Below are positions 5,048 through 5,300 of a stretch of 5,300 nt of DNA, piece after piece. The translations under genes were made by a program, and so were the position numbers. Below the pieces are notes generated by a model that did no database searches, had not been told where the DNA came from, and saw only the letters and a list, made by a program, of their open reading frames with translations. Position 1 is the stretch's first letter. The number at the start of each line of letters is the position of its first letter. Origin of the DNA: Desulfobacteraceae bacterium (GTDB lineage Bacteria > Desulfobacterota > Desulfobacteria > Desulfobacterales > UBA11574); assembly GCA_030671225.1 (NCBI GenBank), contig DAOVAE010000098.1, positions 1-5,300 on the forward strand. Reading direction: 5' to 3'.

Positions 5048-5300
5048 TTACCAGTTTTCCCCAAGCAGTTCAAAATGGGCCTGTTCATGAGCACATGCCG
5101 GACATGCCTCAGGTGCTTCGTTCCCTTCCTGGAGATAGCCACAGTTTCGGCAACGCCACACAGTCTTTTCATCCCTTTTAAAAACACGGCCGGCTTCGAT
5201 GTTTGCCGCAAGGTCTACGTACCTTTTCTCATGCTGTTTTTCGGCCACTGCAATTGCCTCGAAAACCGCAGCTATGGCATCAAATCCTTCCTCGCGAGCG
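5048..5300 (-). CDS. rbr: Rubrerythrin, C-terminal part (5' end outside window)
   Basis: The visible 83 residues are the end of a rubrerythrin, a cytoplasmic diiron NADH-dependent peroxidase of anaerobes (usual length about 190). The first part, EGFDAIAAVFEAIAVAEKQH, is the last helix of the ferritin-like bundle with the closing E-x-x-H iron motif. Next comes GRVFKRDEKTVWRCRNCGY and then EACPAC, giving the C-x2-C-x12-C-x2-C rubredoxin site, and it ends HFELLGENW as in the Desulfovibrio protein. The frame stays open to the window edge, so a GTG at 5246-5248 is internal and not the start. It is followed by the inverted repeat and dfx on the same strand, pairing peroxide removal with superoxide reduction. 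Confidence 0.96.
   Translation of the reverse strand, partial: AREEGFDAIAAVFEAIAVAEKQHEKRYVDLAANIEAGRVFKRDEKTVWRCRNCGYLQEGNEAPEACPACAHEQAHFELLGENW

Noticed and set aside
5246..5248. GTG as the start of a 66-residue rubredoxin-domain protein
   Set aside because: The frame stays open to the window edge and the upstream residues match the last helix of the rubrerythrin diiron domain, so this codon is internal.

Overview
All genes that can be supported here lie on the minus strand and are packed closely. Their content points to a strictly anaerobic, probably sulfate-reducing bacterium of the Desulfobacterota (Desulfobacterales-like). This is inferred from the combination of a two-iron superoxide reductase, a rubrerythrin, several small cysteine-rich redox or zinc proteins, an iron-sulfur-flavoprotein-type reductase and a short-Q-loop cytochrome bd oxidase. 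No marker gene fixes the taxon.

In transcription order (high to low coordinates) the window holds: the C-terminal part of rubrerythrin (5048-5300, cut by the window edge); an intergenic inverted repeat (4964-5039); desulfoferrodoxin/superoxide reductase (4564-4938); an uncharacterised 58-residue two-CXXC protein (4354-4530); a 51-residue rubredoxin-like protein (4184-4339); a stand-alone flavodoxin (3739-4170); a 61-residue cysteine-rich zinc-ribbon-like protein (3433-3618); cydA (2026-3336) and cydB (902-1930); and finally the 5' 260 codons of a fusion of an iron-sulfur-flavoprotein-type reductase with an ArsC/LMW-phosphatase domain (1-780, running off the window).

The genes read as an oxygen-defence module. 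Cytochrome bd reduces O2 to water at the membrane. Desulfoferrodoxin reduces superoxide to peroxide and rubrerythrin reduces peroxide to water. The rubredoxin-like protein and flavodoxin are plausible soluble electron carriers for the last two. Gaps from dfx to the flavodoxin are 13-33 nt, and one Shine-Dalgarno overlaps the preceding stop codon, so dfx-58aa-rubredoxin-like-flavodoxin is very probably one operon. The 61-aa gene, cydA and cydB form a second block with roughly 95-nt gaps.

The least ordinary items are the reductase-ArsC fusion, the three tiny cysteine-rich genes embedded in the cluster, and the palindrome-forming repeat between rbr and dfx. No rRNA, tRNA, transposase, CRISPR array or convincing intrinsic terminator was seen. 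No stretch without a gene exceeds about 121 bases.
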